Shown: positions 50,135-60,671 of the stretch, one piece after another
Layout of the letters: each line of letters begins with the position of its first letter
Position numbering within the stretch: the stretch's first letter is position 1
NCBI RefSeq assembly: GCF_900698905.1
Contig: NZ_LR217707.1
Coordinates: 186,001 to 250,000, forward strand
DNA from: Buchnera aphidicola (Cinara kochiana kochiana)
GTDB lineage: Bacteria > Pseudomonadota > Gammaproteobacteria > Enterobacterales > Enterobacteriaceae
Length of the DNA: 64,000 nt
Reading direction: 5' to 3'
The notes under the pieces: model-generated
What the model saw: only the letters and a program-made list of their open reading frames with translations
Told to the model about the DNA's origin: nothing
Databases searched by the model: none
Made by a program: the position numbers and the translations under genes

Positions 50135-51805
50135 TTAATTTTTTGCGTCTTCAAACGCTTGTGTCATAGTATTATCAATATCGTTAGAATTAATTGAATT
50201 TTCTTTTAATATTTTTTTCTGTAAATTTCTTAAATGAATTTCTTCAGTAATAGAGACATATATAATTCTATTTTTTTTATCAAATCCTATAATTTGTGTT
50301 AATAAATTATCTCCAATACATAATTGAGATGTATATTTTTGACGATAATCAATAGGGATGTTTGTTACCTTTAAACATCCTTGAATTCCTTTTTCTATAT
50401 TTATTAATATTGCTTTTTCTTCAATTAATTGAATAATACCTAAAACTATTGTATTTTTTTTGTTTTGTAAAATATATTTATGAAACGGATCTTCTTTAAG
50501 CTGTTTAATTCCTAACGAAATACGCTCTCTATCTGAATCAACTTGTAAAACAATTGCTTCTATATTTTGACCTTTTTTATATTTTTGAACAGATTTTTCT
50601 CCTGTTGTAACCCATGATAAATCTGATAAATGAACTAATCCATCTATTCCTCCCTTCAATCCTATAAAAATTCCAAAATCAGTAATAGATTTAATTTTAC
50701 CTGTAACTTTACATCCTTTATTGTATTTCTCAGCAAATAGTTTCCAAGGATTAACTTTACATTGTTTAATCCCTAACGAAATACGTCGTCTAGATTCATC
50801 TATATTTAAGATAGATATATGTATCGTTTCTCCAGATTTTACAACTTTAGAAGGATGAATATTTTTATTTGTCCAATCCATTTCTGAAACGTGAACTAAT
50901 CCTTCTACACCTTCTTCAATTTCTACAAAACAACCATAATCTGTTAAATTTGTTACACGTCCAGCATGTTTACTTCCTTCAGGATAACGTGTTGAAAGAT
51001 TTATCCAAGGATCTGTTCCTAACTGTTTTAATCCCAAAGATACTCGTGTTTTTTCTTCATCAAATTTTAATACTTTTACTTGAATTTTATCACTAATTTT
51101 TACTATTTCGCTAGGATGCTGTACTCTTTTCCAGGACATATCAGTAATATGTAATAATCCATCTACACCTCCTAAATCAATAAAAGCTCCATAATCCGTT
51201 AAATTTTTTACTATTCCGGTAATAATATTACCTTCTTGTAAATTTTTTAATAATTGATCACGTTCAACGCTATTTTCCAACTCAATAACCGCTTTGCGTG
51301 AAACTACAACATTATTTCTTTTCTGATCTAATTTAATTACTTTAAATTCTAATTCTTTTCCTTCTAAATGCAAAGTTTCTCTAACTGGTCGAACATCAAC
51401 TAAAGAACCTGGTAAAAAAGCTCTTATATCATTTAATTCAACAGTAAAACCGCCTTTTACTTTTCCATTGATGATACCAATTACATTGTGTGATTCTATA
51501 TGTGCTTTTTCTAATTTAATCCAAGATTCATGTCGTTTAGCTTTTTCTCTCGATAAAATAGTTTCTCCAAAGCCATCTTCTATAGCATCTAAAGAAACAT
51601 CTACTATGTCTCCTATTTTTATTTCTAAAAAACCCTTTGAATTTTTAAATTGTTCTACTGGAATACAAGATTCTGATTTTAATCCAGCATCTACTAAAAC
51701 TACATCATTATCTATAGATACTACAGATCCTTTAATAATTGATCCCGGTCGAGTTACTGTATATCGTAACGATTCTTCAAATAATTCCGCAAAAGATATT
51801 GTCAT
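50135..51805 (-). CDS. rpsA: 30S ribosomal protein S1
   Basis: S1 binds mRNA leaders and delivers them to the 30S subunit. From the ATG at 51805 it has 556 residues (E. coli 557), starting [13 protein letters not shown] like the E. coli MTESFAQLFEESL; the in-frame ATG at 51823 would add six unsupported residues. Six S1 repeats can be followed, four of them very clear, with [33 protein letters not shown] and HLSDLSW segments. The last repeat is the most diverged. No strong ribosome binding site precedes it; E. coli rpsA also lacks one. cmk, its E. coli upstream neighbour, is missing. Confidence 0.97.
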   Translation of the reverse strand: MTISFAELFEESLRYTVTRPGSIIKGSVVSIDNDVVLVDAGLKSESCIPVEQFKNSKGFLEIKIGDIVDVSLDAIEDGFGETILSREKAKRHESWIKLEKAHIESHNVIGIINGKVKGGFTVELNDIRAFLPGSLVDVRPVRETLHLEGKELEFKVIKLDQKRNNVVVSRKAVIELENSVERDQLLKNLQEGNIITGIVKNLTDYGAFIDLGGVDGLLHITDMSWKRVQHPSEIVKISDKIQVKVLKFDEEKTRVSLGLKQLGTDPWINLSTRYPEGSKHAGRVTNLTDYGCFVEIEEGVEGLVHVSEMDWTNKNIHPSKVVKSGETIHISILNIDESRRRISLGIKQCKVNPWKLFAEKYNKGCKVTGKIKSITDFGIFIGLKGGIDGLVHLSDLSWVTTGEKSVQKYKKGQNIEAIVLQVDSDRERISLGIKQLKEDPFHKYILQNKKNTIVLGIIQLIEEKAILINIEKGIQGCLKVTNIPIDYRQKYTSQLCIGDNLLTQIIGFDKKNRIIYVSITEEIHLRNLQKKILKENSINSNDIDNTMTQAFEDAKN

Positions 51806-52268
51806 ATAAAATTTTCTATTCATATAATATTATGAACGTTTAAAATAAAATTTTTAAAAATAAATTAAACATACATAAACAAGTCAATAAAAACCATTTA
51901 TTGTAAATGGGGTTCAGTATAAATACATATAAATTATTATATATATTTAATAAATATATTAAATAATAATTTAAATATACAAAAATTATTATTAACAAAT
52001 AAAATTCTGTAAATTTATCAATAATATAATAAAAATATTTTTTATATATTAATATATTCAAATAAAATTTTTATAAAAAAACTACAATATTTTAAATAAA
52101 TTAAATAAAAATATAAAAATATATATAAAAATTTTAATTTTATATAATAATTTATATATAAAATATATAATTAAATTATATTTAATTATAGTATTATTTT
52201 ATATATCATTTGTATAAAAATAAAATTATTATTAATAATAATTTTATTTTTATCAATAAAACTTAAAA
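51806..52268. other. Gene-free gap between rpsA and aroA, in the place of cmk
   Basis: This 463-base A/T region lies where E. coli and other relatives carry cmk (cytidylate kinase). The 73-residue open frame at 51840-52061 on the minus strand is low-complexity and unlike Cmk: no P-loop GPSGSGKGT-like sequence is seen. A 40-base palindrome lies near the aroA end (listed separately). The rpsA promoter should be here. Confidence 0.6.
52214..52253. repeat. 40-base perfect palindrome just behind aroA
   Basis: Positions 52214-52233 are exactly complementary to 52234-52253; the centre is ATTATTAATAAT and every base is A or T. It starts 15 bases beyond the aroA stop on the minus strand. As RNA it would fold into an 18-20 bp hairpin and could act as an AT-only terminator or 3' stabiliser for aroA mRNA. 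Confidence 0.65.
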
Positions 52269-53567
52269 TTATAATTTTTTTGAATATTGACAAATTGAAT
52301 GAAATTTTTCAAAAAAAGATGGGAACGTTTTATTTACACAGATTGGATTTAATAAAGTCACAGGTACGCCAGATAAGGCGATAAGAGAAAAACACATAGC
52401 AATTCGGTGATCATTATATGTATTAATAGTAGCATGTAAAAATTTTTTCACCGGATAAATAATAATGAAATCATTTCCCTCCTGTACATTAGCGCCGATT
52501 TTTCTTAGTTCAGTAGTCATAGCATATAAACGATCTGTTTCTTTAACTCGCCAATTATATATATTTTTAATATAAACTAATTGATCAGAAAACAATCCCA
52601 ACATAGCAATTGTCATAGCTGCATCTGGAATATGGTTACAATCCATTGTAATACCAAATAAATGATTTTTTTTACAAATTAAAGAATTTTCTTTCCAAGT
52701 AATAGAAACTCCCATTTTTTCTAGTACATCAACAAATGAAATATCTCCTTGTATGCTATTTTTTTTCATATTACGTATTTTTACACAACCACCTTTTATA
52801 GCAGCAGCTGCTAAAAAATAAGTAGCAGAAGATACGTCACTTTCTACTAAGAAAACTTTAGGAGAAATATATGTCTGATTTCCTTTAATATAAAAAATTT
52901 TATAATTATTTAAAACTTTTACTATAATACCAAAATTTTTCATTAAATTAATCGTTAAATCAATATATGGTTTAGATACTAAAATATCTTTTATAATAAT
53001 AGTTGTATCTAATTCAGCTAACGGTGCCGCCATTAATAATGAACTTAAAAATTGACTAGAAATCGTTCCATCCACTATAATTTCTCCTCCCTTAAAGCCT
53101 CCCTCTATATATAATGGAGGATATCTTTCTTTATTTATATAGTTAATAACTGCTCCTCCTAAGCGTAGTGAGTCTACCAAATGACTAATTGGCCTTTCTT
53201 GCATTCTTGCGTCACCAGTCAATATAACTTGATTATTTTTTAATGATAATGCCGCTAATAATGGACGCATAGCAGTACCAGCATTACCTAAATACAAGGT
53301 AATTTTTTTTATTATATGTAACGGTCCAGATATACCATGTATAATACATTCAGATTTATTCTTATTTAAAGAATACTTAATATCTAATTGAGATAAAGCT
53401 TTTAACATATATTTAACATCATCGCTATACAATAAATTTTTTATAATTGTTGTTCCGTATGATAAAGCTGATAACAATAGTACACGATTCGAAATACTTT
53501 TTGAGCCGGGTAAATTTAATTCACCGTTAACATAATTAACTGGTTGTAAAGTTACACTATTTTTCAT
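52269..53567 (-). CDS. aroA: 5-enolpyruvylshikimate-3-phosphate synthase
   Basis: Sixth step of the shikimate pathway: transfers enolpyruvate from PEP to shikimate 3-phosphate. The protein has 432 residues (E. coli 427). [17 protein letters not shown] at the start, [11 protein letters not shown] (about 92-102) with the PEP-binding glycine, [31 protein letters not shown] and [13 protein letters not shown] are all conserved; the catalytic aspartate and glutamate are in the last two. The C-terminal [10 protein letters not shown] is intact. It follows serC by 73 bases; serC-aroA is also an operon in E. coli. Its product feeds chorismate and thus tryptophan. Confidence 0.97.
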   Translation of the reverse strand: MKNSVTLQPVNYVNGELNLPGSKSISNRVLLLSALSYGTTIIKNLLYSDDVKYMLKALSQLDIKYSLNKNKSECIIHGISGPLHIIKKITLYLGNAGTAMRPLLAALSLKNNQVILTGDARMQERPISHLVDSLRLGGAVINYINKERYPPLYIEGGFKGGEIIVDGTISSQFLSSLLMAAPLAELDTTIIIKDILVSKPYIDLTINLMKNFGIIVKVLNNYKIFYIKGNQTYISPKVFLVESDVSSATYFLAAAAIKGGCVKIRNMKKNSIQGDISFVDVLEKMGVSITWKENSLICKKNHLFGITMDCNHIPDAAMTIAMLGLFSDQLVYIKNIYNWRVKETDRLYAMTTELRKIGANVQEGNDFIIIYPVKKFLHATINTYNDHRIAMCFSLIALSGVPVTLLNPICVNKTFPSFFEKFHSICQYSKKL

Positions 53568-53640
53568 ATTAATATAATCCTAGAATAGGTAATAATATAT
53601 AAATATATATAAATATATATAAATATTTTATTAATATAAG

Positions 53641-54729
53641 TTAACTAAATTTTTTTTCAAAATATTTCATAAAAAAAATAAGACGTTTTATTCCATTGAT
53701 AGGCATAGCGTTATAAATTGATGCTCTAATACCTCCAACCAATGAATGGCCTTTTAATCCATATAATCCATGTTTTTCTGCCATATTAATAAATACATCT
53801 GTTAATTTTTTTTTTTGTAAATGAAAAGTAACGTTCATACGTGATCGATTAATCGGAAAAATATAATTGTTATAAAAATTAGTAGAATCTAAATATTTAT
53901 ATAAAATTCTTGCTTTTTTTTTATTATTTTTTTCTATAAAATCTAATCCTCCTATTTTTTTTATCCACTTAAAAACTAATCCAGCAACATACCATGAAAA
54001 AATACTAGGAGTATTCAGCATAGAATTTGATTGAGCTAATAACTGATAATCTAAAATTGAAGGAGATTGACGACTAGTAAATTGCAATAAATCATCACGA
54101 ATAATAACAAGTGTAATTCCAGCAGGACCAATATTTTTTTGAGCACAAGCATAAATAATACCATATTTTTCAATATTAATTTTACGCGATAAAATATTGG
54201 AAGAAAAATCACCTACTATAATTTTATTATGAAAAATAGGTTCTTCAAAAATTTCTATCCCCTCAATTGTTTCATTAGGACAATAATGTATATATGTATT
54301 TTTAGACGATACTTTCCAATGTCGAACAGATTTAACATAAATCTGATTATTTTTAGTTAATCTCCGTATATTAATAATATTAGGATTACAATATTTTTTT
54401 GCTTCTTGAAAAGCACATAATGACCAGTACCCGCTATTAATGTAGTCAGGTTGTATAAATTTACTCGTTAAATTTAAAGGTATTGCAGAAAACTGACCCC
54501 TTGCTCCTCCATGACAAAATAATATTCGGTAATTTTCAGGAATATTTAAAATATAACGTAAATCTTTCTCAGTTTTTAAAGTAAATTCTATAAATTTTGA
54601 ACTACGATGACTAATTTCAACAATTGAAGATTTAGAATTATTCCAATTAAGAAAATTTTTTTTTATTTCCAATAATATCTCTTTCGGAAGAATAGCTGGT
54701 CCAGGATTAAAATTATATATAATAGACAT
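53641..54729 (-). CDS. serC: Phosphoserine aminotransferase
   Basis: Pyridoxal-phosphate enzyme converting 3-phosphohydroxypyruvate to phosphoserine. From the ATG at 54729 it has 362 residues, equal to E. coli, with GGTGAT six bases before it; the ATG at 54741 would add four residues. K198 in YACAQKNIGPAG binds the cofactor, FCHGGARGQFSAIPLN holds the phosphate, and HYCPNETIEG and GGIRASIYNAMP are conserved. It precedes aroA and follows serS. It feeds the serine used by GlyA and TrpB. Confidence 0.96.
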   Translation of the reverse strand: MSIIYNFNPGPAILPKEILLEIKKNFLNWNNSKSSIVEISHRSSKFIEFTLKTEKDLRYILNIPENYRILFCHGGARGQFSAIPLNLTSKFIQPDYINSGYWSLCAFQEAKKYCNPNIINIRRLTKNNQIYVKSVRHWKVSSKNTYIHYCPNETIEGIEIFEEPIFHNKIIVGDFSSNILSRKINIEKYGIIYACAQKNIGPAGITLVIIRDDLLQFTSRQSPSILDYQLLAQSNSMLNTPSIFSWYVAGLVFKWIKKIGGLDFIEKNNKKKARILYKYLDSTNFYNNYIFPINRSRMNVTFHLQKKKLTDVFINMAEKHGLYGLKGHSLVGGIRASIYNAMPINGIKRLIFFMKYFEKKFS

Positions 54730-54792
54730 ATTTATCACCAATTTTATTCTATTTTTTTAAAAATTATAGATAATAAATTTATTTTTAATCAA

Positions 54793-56097
54793 TTAAATTA
54801 AAAATTTCATACCATTCATATACGGATATTGTAATACTTTTGGAACAGCAACATTACCATTTGAACATTGAAAGTTTTCTAAAATAGCAGCTAAAGTTCT
54901 TCCAACAGCTAATCCAGAACCATTTAATGTATGTAAAAAAAATTTTTTTTTATTATTTTTATCCCTGCAACGCGCATTAATTCGCCTAGATTGAAAATCA
55001 CCTACCATAGAACATGATGATACTTCTCGGTATAAATTCTGAGCAGGTAACCATACTTCTAGATCATATGTTTTTTGAGATGAAAAACCAAGTTCTCCTG
55101 TACAAAGTAAAATTTTTCTATATGGCAATTGTAATAATTGTAGTATTTTTTCTGCATGTTGTGTTAATTTTTCAAGCGCGCATTCAGATTCTTCAGGACG
55201 CACAACTTGTATAATTTCAACTTTATCAAATTGACGATTTCGAATTAATCCTTTAACATTTTTACCATAAGTATTTGTTTCTGCTCTAAAACAAGAACTG
55301 AGAGCAGTAAATTTTATTGGTAATTTTTTAGATGAAATAATTGTATTATTTACTAAATTAATTAATGGTACTTCAGATGTTGGTATTAAAAATAAATTAC
55401 TATATTTCTTTTTTTTACCATTACTATGCATAGTATATGTATGAAACAAATCTGTTTTAAATTTTGGTAATTGACCAGAACCAAACATACAAGTATCTCT
55501 AACAACAGTCGGCACATGCACCTCTTTGTATCCATTAATTTTAGTTTGTACATCTAACATAAATTGTCCTAGGGCTCGATGTAATTGTGCAATTACACCT
55601 TTCATAATTACATATCCAGAACCTGATATAATAGAAGAAGCTTGCCAATCAAATCCTTGTAATTTATTACCAATTTCTATATGATCCATAATAGAGAAAT
55701 TATATTTATTTTTTTTTCCCCAATAATAAATTAATTTATTATTTTTCTCATCTGTACCTATAGGTACATTGCAATGCGGTATATTAGGGATAACTATTAA
55801 CATTTTATATATTTTTTTTTGTATTTTTTCTAATTTTTTCTTTAAAAAATTAATATAAATACGAGAATTAATTAACTGATTTTTAAAATTATCACAATTA
55901 CAATAAATTTTTTTTCTATATATTAAATATTTAGATAATTTTTTATGTTCTGATATTTTAGTTTCACTATTTATCTGTAATTTTTTACGTTTTTTTTCTA
56001 ATTTTTTAAATTTATCTATATCCAATATATAATTTCTTTTTTTCAATTGATCTCGATAAAAACAATAATTTTTCTTAATTTCATTAAAGTTTAACAT
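54793..56097 (-). CDS. serS: Seryl-tRNA synthetase
   Basis: Class II synthetase charging tRNA-Ser. The protein has 434 residues (E. coli 430). The N-terminal antiparallel coiled-coil arm (about 25-105) is lysine-rich and diverged, as expected. Motif 2 FRAETNTYGKNVKGLIRNRQFDKVE near residue 260 and motif 3 NGSGLAVGRTLAAILEN near residue 385 are intact, and LIPTSEVPL binds seryl-adenylate. It is the first gene of the minus-strand run serS-serC-aroA; in E. coli several genes lie between serS and serC. Confidence 0.96.
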   Translation of the reverse strand: MLNFNEIKKNYCFYRDQLKKRNYILDIDKFKKLEKKRKKLQINSETKISEHKKLSKYLIYRKKIYCNCDNFKNQLINSRIYINFLKKKLEKIQKKIYKMLIVIPNIPHCNVPIGTDEKNNKLIYYWGKKNKYNFSIMDHIEIGNKLQGFDWQASSIISGSGYVIMKGVIAQLHRALGQFMLDVQTKINGYKEVHVPTVVRDTCMFGSGQLPKFKTDLFHTYTMHSNGKKKKYSNLFLIPTSEVPLINLVNNTIISSKKLPIKFTALSSCFRAETNTYGKNVKGLIRNRQFDKVEIIQVVRPEESECALEKLTQHAEKILQLLQLPYRKILLCTGELGFSSQKTYDLEVWLPAQNLYREVSSCSMVGDFQSRRINARCRDKNNKKKFFLHTLNGSGLAVGRTLAAILENFQCSNGNVAVPKVLQYPYMNGMKFLI

Positions 56098-56415
56098 AGT
56101 ATCTATAATTTTCCAGTATATAAATTTTTAATAAATCTTTAATGTTTATTAAAAATAATTTATTATAAAAAAATTATTTTTATAAAAAATAATTATTTAT
56201 TATATAATTTTTATATTTTTTATTTTATATCAAAAACTATATATAATAAACATATACTACACATAATAATTATTATTAATAAATAAAATATAAAATAAGA
56301 TGATATTATATAAAACAGTGATTCTATTATTATACACACATCTTAATTTCATTATATTAACTAATTTTTAGTTTAAAAAATTTAATATATCAATGCTATA
56401 AATTGGAAAAAAATT
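56098..56415. other. Divergent intergenic region between serS and trxB
   Basis: A 318-base AT-rich stretch that should hold the serS and trxB promoters. No gene relic, tRNA or distinct hairpin is seen; lolA, ftsK and lrp, which lie between serS and trxB in E. coli, are absent. Confidence 0.55.
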
Positions 56416-57378
56416 ATGAAAAAAATGAATAAAAAATATACCAAATTAGTTATTATGGGATCAGGACCAGCTGGATATACATCTGCAATTTACGCCGCTC
56501 GTTCTAATATTAACACCATATTAATAACCGGTCCTCAACCCGGAGGACAATTAATAAAAACTAACGAAATAGAAAATTGGCCCGGTGATTACAACAATAT
56601 TAGTGGTATTAATTTGATGGATCGTATGTTACATCATGTAAATAAATTTTCTGTTAATGTTATTCATGATATTATTGAATCTGTAAATTTTAAGAATCGT
56701 CCATTCGAATTAAACGGACAAGAAAATAACTATTTTAGCGATGCCGTAATTATAGCTACAGGTTCCTATACAAAGTTATTAAATATTTCTTCTGAAAATT
56801 TATATATGGGAAAAGGAATATCAACATGTGCTATATGTGATGGATTTTTTTTTAAAAATCAATTTATAGCTGTTATAGGGGGTGGAAATTCAGCAATTGA
56901 AGAAACTATATATTTATCTAATATTGCAAAAAAAGTACATTTAATCCATCGTCGTGATCAATTTCGAGCAGATAAAATATTAATTGATAGGTTACATGAA
57001 ATTATTAAAAAAAACAAAAATATTATCATTCATTTTAATTCTATCATTCAAGATATTTTAGGCGATAAAAAAGAAATAAAACAAATTAAAATTTATTCTA
57101 AACAAGAAGATAAAACTATTTATTTAGATATATCCGGATTATTTATCGCCATTGGACATATTCCAAATTCTAAAATTTTTTCCAAATATATTGACATTAC
57201 AAATAATTATGTAAAAATTAGCTGTAATCATAATACAATGAAAACTCAAACTAATATACCGGGAATATTTGCTGCGGGCGATGTATCAGACCATATTTAT
57301 AAACAAGCTATAACTGCAGCAGCTAGTGGTTGTATGGCTGCTATTGATGCTGAAAAATATTTAAATAATCATGTATAA
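56416..57378 (+). CDS. trxB: Thioredoxin reductase
   Basis: FAD- and NADPH-dependent reduction of thioredoxin in the cytosol. The protein has 320 residues (E. coli 321). FAD-binding GSGPAGYTSAIYAAR lies at residues 15-29, the redox pair C138-x2-C141 in CAICDGFF, the NADPH-binding GGGNSAIEE near 160 and the FAD-binding GIFAAGDVSDHIYKQ near 282. TTGGAA lies nine bases before the ATG. infA follows after 42 bases. Confidence 0.97.
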   Translation: MKKMNKKYTKLVIMGSGPAGYTSAIYAARSNINTILITGPQPGGQLIKTNEIENWPGDYNNISGINLMDRMLHHVNKFSVNVIHDIIESVNFKNRPFELNGQENNYFSDAVIIATGSYTKLLNISSENLYMGKGISTCAICDGFFFKNQFIAVIGGGNSAIEETIYLSNIAKKVHLIHRRDQFRADKILIDRLHEIIKKNKNIIIHFNSIIQDILGDKKEIKQIKIYSKQEDKTIYLDISGLFIAIGHIPNSKIFSKYIDITNNYVKISCNHNTMKTQTNIPGIFAAGDVSDHIYKQAITAAASGCMAAIDAEKYLNNHV

Positions 57379-57420
57379 ATAAATACTTAATTTTTTATTA
57401 AGTATATAAGGAATTAATTT

Positions 57421-57636
57421 ATGAAAGAAAAAAACATAGAAATGCAAGGTATAGTGATAGATACTTTGCCAAATACTACATTTAAAGTAGAATTAGAAAA
57501 TAAACATATCATTATAGCTCATATATCCGGAAAAATGAGAAAAAATTATATAAGAATTTTAACTGGAGATAAAGTTACATTAGAATTAACACCTTATGAT
57601 CTTAGCAAAGGAAGAATTATTTTTAGAAGTAGATAA
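57421..57636 (+). CDS. infA: Translation initiation factor IF-1
   Basis: Single-OB-fold factor that occupies the 30S A site during initiation. The protein has 71 residues (E. coli 72) and is nearly identical in the core ([40 protein letters not shown]). A clear AAGGA ribosome binding site precedes the ATG. It lies between trxB and aspS; aat, cydC and cydD, between infA and trxB in E. coli, are gone. Confidence 0.98.
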   Translation: MKEKNIEMQGIVIDTLPNTTFKVELENKHIIIAHISGKMRKNYIRILTGDKVTLELTPYDLSKGRIIFRSR

Positions 57637-57765
57637 ATTTATAAATAATTTTTTGATTATATATAAAAAATTTAAGATTTATAAAAATAATGTTTATTAT
57701 TATCAATATAATCTGTATTTATAATTTTCAATAAATTTTTATAAAAATAAAATATTAGGATTTTT

Positions 57766-59481
57766 ATGCGTACAAAGTATTGCGGAAAAATAGTACCAAC
57801 AGATATAAATAAAATAATTACTATATGTGGATGGGTAAAAAAAACACGAATTTTAAAAAATATTATTTTTATTGATATACGAGATACTACAGGAATTATA
57901 CAAGTTATTTTTAATAAACAATATATTAATAATTTTTCATTAGCATTGAAATTACGTAACGATTTTTGCATACAAGTTAATGGATTAGTAACTTTAAAAA
58001 AACAGAAAAGTTTATTTAAAAACTGTATATCAGTCAATTTAATGGAAATTGTTGCATTTAAGTTATTTATTTTCAATAAAACCCTTCCTATACCCTTAGA
58101 TTACGGAAAAAAAAATAAAGAAGATATACGGTTTAAATTTCGTTATTTAGATTTACGTCGTGATATTATGTTTAATAATATAAAAATAAGAAGTAAAATT
58201 AATAGATTAATTAGAAAATTTTTTATACATAATAAATTTATAGAAGTTGAAACTCCTATTCTTACCAAATCCACACCAGAAGGAGCATCTGATTATTTAG
58301 TTAATAGTCGATTATATCCCGGAAAATATTATGCGTTACCACAATCACCTCAATTATTTAAACAATTATTAATGATATCTGGCATAGATCGATATTATCA
58401 AATAGCCAAATGTTTTAGAGATGAAGATTTGCGTTCAGATCGACAGCCTGAATTTACCCAAATAGATATTGAAGTAGCGTTTACAAAAACAAATTATTTA
58501 CAAATACTGATTAATGATTTAATAAAAAAATTATGGTTATCTATTAAAAATATACAAATAAAAAAAATAAAAACAATTAGTTATTATGATAGCATATTTA
58601 TGTATGGTACAGATAAACCTGATTTAAGAAATTCTATTAAGTTTATTGAATTAAATCATTTATTTAAAGATAAACACACTATTTTTTTTCCGTGGTTATT
58701 AAACAGTAATATTAATCGAATTATTTCTATTAATATTCCTAATGGAACAAAAAAAATTTCAGATAGTCAAATAAAAATATATAAAAAATTATTAAAAAAA
58801 ATAAATATACACAAATTTATGTATATAAAAATTATTAATGTAGAAAAAAAAATTACTAATAATCATAACATATTTAATAATAATATTGATCAAAATATAC
58901 TATCTAAAATAATATCTAATACTACTACATGCAATGGAGATATATTGTTTATAGTAGCAGAAGAATCAAATTTAGCAAATAAAGCATTAAGTGCGTTACG
59001 AATAAAAATAGGAATTGATTTAAAAATTACTGATTTTAACAATATATGTCCTGTTTGGATTATAGATTTTCCTTTATTTAAAAAAGATAAAAATAATAAT
59101 TTAAAATCTATGCATCATCCGTTTACTGCTCCAAAAGATGCAAATATAAACATAATTTCCAAAAATCCGCTAAAAATTCTATCTAGTGCATTTGATTTAG
59201 TTATTAATGGATATGAGATAGGCGGTGGTTCTCAACGTATCTATAATTTTAAAATACAAACTGAAATTTTTAATATTTTAAAAATAAGTAAAATACAACA
59301 AAAAGAAAAATTTGATTTTTTTATTAATGCTTTAAAATATGGTGCACCTCCTCATTCCGGATTAGCTCTAGGTTTAGATCGATTAACTATGTTATTAACA
59401 GATAGTAATACCATTACTGACGTAATAGCTTTTCCAAAAACTACTTCTGCAACTTGTTTAATGACAGGTGCGCCTTGCTAA
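57766..59481 (+). CDS. aspS: Aspartyl-tRNA synthetase
   Basis: Class II synthetase charging tRNA-Asp (its substrate tRNA is encoded at 6913-6986). The protein has 571 residues (E. coli 590). An N-terminal OB anticodon-binding domain (about 1-105) is followed by motif 2 [21 protein letters not shown] near 220 and motif 3 [14 protein letters not shown] near 545. The bacterial insertion domain (about 290-410) is shrunken and strongly diverged. The ending [12 protein letters not shown] is typical. AGGA precedes the ATG. Confidence 0.96.
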   Translation: MRTKYCGKIVPTDINKIITICGWVKKTRILKNIIFIDIRDTTGIIQVIFNKQYINNFSLALKLRNDFCIQVNGLVTLKKQKSLFKNCISVNLMEIVAFKLFIFNKTLPIPLDYGKKNKEDIRFKFRYLDLRRDIMFNNIKIRSKINRLIRKFFIHNKFIEVETPILTKSTPEGASDYLVNSRLYPGKYYALPQSPQLFKQLLMISGIDRYYQIAKCFRDEDLRSDRQPEFTQIDIEVAFTKTNYLQILINDLIKKLWLSIKNIQIKKIKTISYYDSIFMYGTDKPDLRNSIKFIELNHLFKDKHTIFFPWLLNSNINRIISINIPNGTKKISDSQIKIYKKLLKKINIHKFMYIKIINVEKKITNNHNIFNNNIDQNILSKIISNTTTCNGDILFIVAEESNLANKALSALRIKIGIDLKITDFNNICPVWIIDFPLFKKDKNNNLKSMHHPFTAPKDANINIISKNPLKILSSAFDLVINGYEIGGGSQRIYNFKIQTEIFNILKISKIQQKEKFDFFINALKYGAPPHSGLALGLDRLTMLLTDSNTITDVIAFPKTTSATCLMTGAPC

Positions 59482-59589
59482 TAATACACGAAATATTAAA
59501 CGTATAAATTATAATTAACTTGAGTATTAAAAATCACAAAATCTATTTTATATATTTTAAAAATTATTATATTTTATAAATGAGGAAAC

Positions 59590-60315
59590 ATGGCCGGGCA
59601 TAGCAAATGGGCAAATACAAAACACAGAAAATACGCGCAGGATGTGAAACGTAGTAAAATATTTACTAAAATTATCAAAGAAATCGCAACATCTAGCGCA
59701 AAAAATGGATCAGATATTAATCAAAATTTTCAATTAAGAAATATTTTAGAAAAAGCTCATTCATATAACTTAAAAAAAAAATTAATTAATAATGCTATAC
59801 AACGTAGTTCCGGATCAAACAAACAATATACATTTAAAACCATGAAATATGCAGGATACGGTCCAGCAGGTACTGCAATTGTTATACATTGTAATACTGA
59901 TAATAGTAATAGAACAGTATCTAATATAAGAAATATTTTTTCTCAATTTAATGCGCGTTTGACAAAATACGAAAATATTAAATATTTATTTAATTTTTTT
60001 TATATATTAAAAATTAATATTAACATAAACAATAAAAATCTAATTTTAGATATAATTAATAAAAATAATCTTTTACATAATAATAGAATAAATAAAAATT
60101 TTTTATATATAAACGTTGAAATTAAAAATTTAAAAATAATAAAACAATACTTATCCTCTTATTCTATAATTATCAATAATATTAATATGTTAATTACTCC
60201 TAAAATTATGCAAAATTTAGACTCTAATAATAATAATAAAATCATAAATATGATTAATTTGTTGAAACAACTAAAAGAAACTATATATATAGTTCATAAT
60301 GGGAAAATTTATTAA
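59590..60315 (+). CDS. yebC: YebC/TACO1 family protein
   Basis: Family members bind nucleic acid or ribosomes; bacterial YebC proteins have been described as transcriptional regulators and more recently as translation factors for difficult peptide sequences. The protein has 241 residues (E. coli 246). The N-terminal domain is clear: MAGHSKWANTKHRKYAQDVK, then KIFTKIIKEIATSSAKNGSD, and GYGPAGTAIVIHC followed by NSNRTVSNIRNIF. The middle (about 130-210) is low-complexity Asn/Ile/Lys, and the ending ETIYIVHNGKIY matches the family QEVYHNGEI. GAGGA lies seven bases before the ATG. aspS and yebC are neighbours in E. coli too. Confidence 0.93.
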   Translation: MAGHSKWANTKHRKYAQDVKRSKIFTKIIKEIATSSAKNGSDINQNFQLRNILEKAHSYNLKKKLINNAIQRSSGSNKQYTFKTMKYAGYGPAGTAIVIHCNTDNSNRTVSNIRNIFSQFNARLTKYENIKYLFNFFYILKINININNKNLILDIINKNNLLHNNRINKNFLYINVEIKNLKIIKQYLSSYSIIINNINMLITPKIMQNLDSNNNNKIINMINLLKQLKETIYIVHNGKIY

Positions 60316-60671
60316 TAAAACAGTAATTTTATAAATTTAACAAATTTTTTAAAAATATATAATATGCATGTTTAAATATTCAATAATTTTTATTAGTTTA
60401 AAAATAACTGTACTTTATATCAATAACGTAATCTATTTTTAATGATTTAAAAATATATATGAATGTTCTGAATTGACTATATATGACAAAAATTAAGTTT
60501 AATATATTTAAATTTATGATAAATAAATAATATTTTTGTAAAATGGAATATAAAAGTTATTTATATTAACTAAAAATATTTTTTTATCGTCAATATATTT
60601 ATATATACGTATCTCATCATATTTAGTCAATACAGAATTTTATTAATTTACAAAAATATATTAAAATATTT
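60316..60671. other. Gene-free region between convergent yebC and pykA
   Basis: A 356-base AT-rich stretch between two convergent genes. I see no hairpin with G-C pairs, no open frame worth calling and no RNA gene. In E. coli ruvC, ruvA and ruvB follow yebC; none is visible. Confidence 0.55.

Noticed and set aside
50083..50154. N-terminal extension of ihfB overlapping rpsA
   Set aside because: IhfB starts MTKSELF; a GAGGAT site lies just before the ATG at 50082, and the extension is low-complexity.
51840..52061. 73-residue open frame on the minus strand between rpsA and aroA
   Set aside because: Low-complexity Ile/Leu/Tyr-rich translation with no family motif and no ribosome binding site; typical random frame in A/T-only DNA, and not a cmk relic.
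57672..58076. 134-residue open frame on the minus strand over the start of aspS
   Set aside because: It is antisense to the conserved N-terminal OB domain of AspS and has no similarity of its own.
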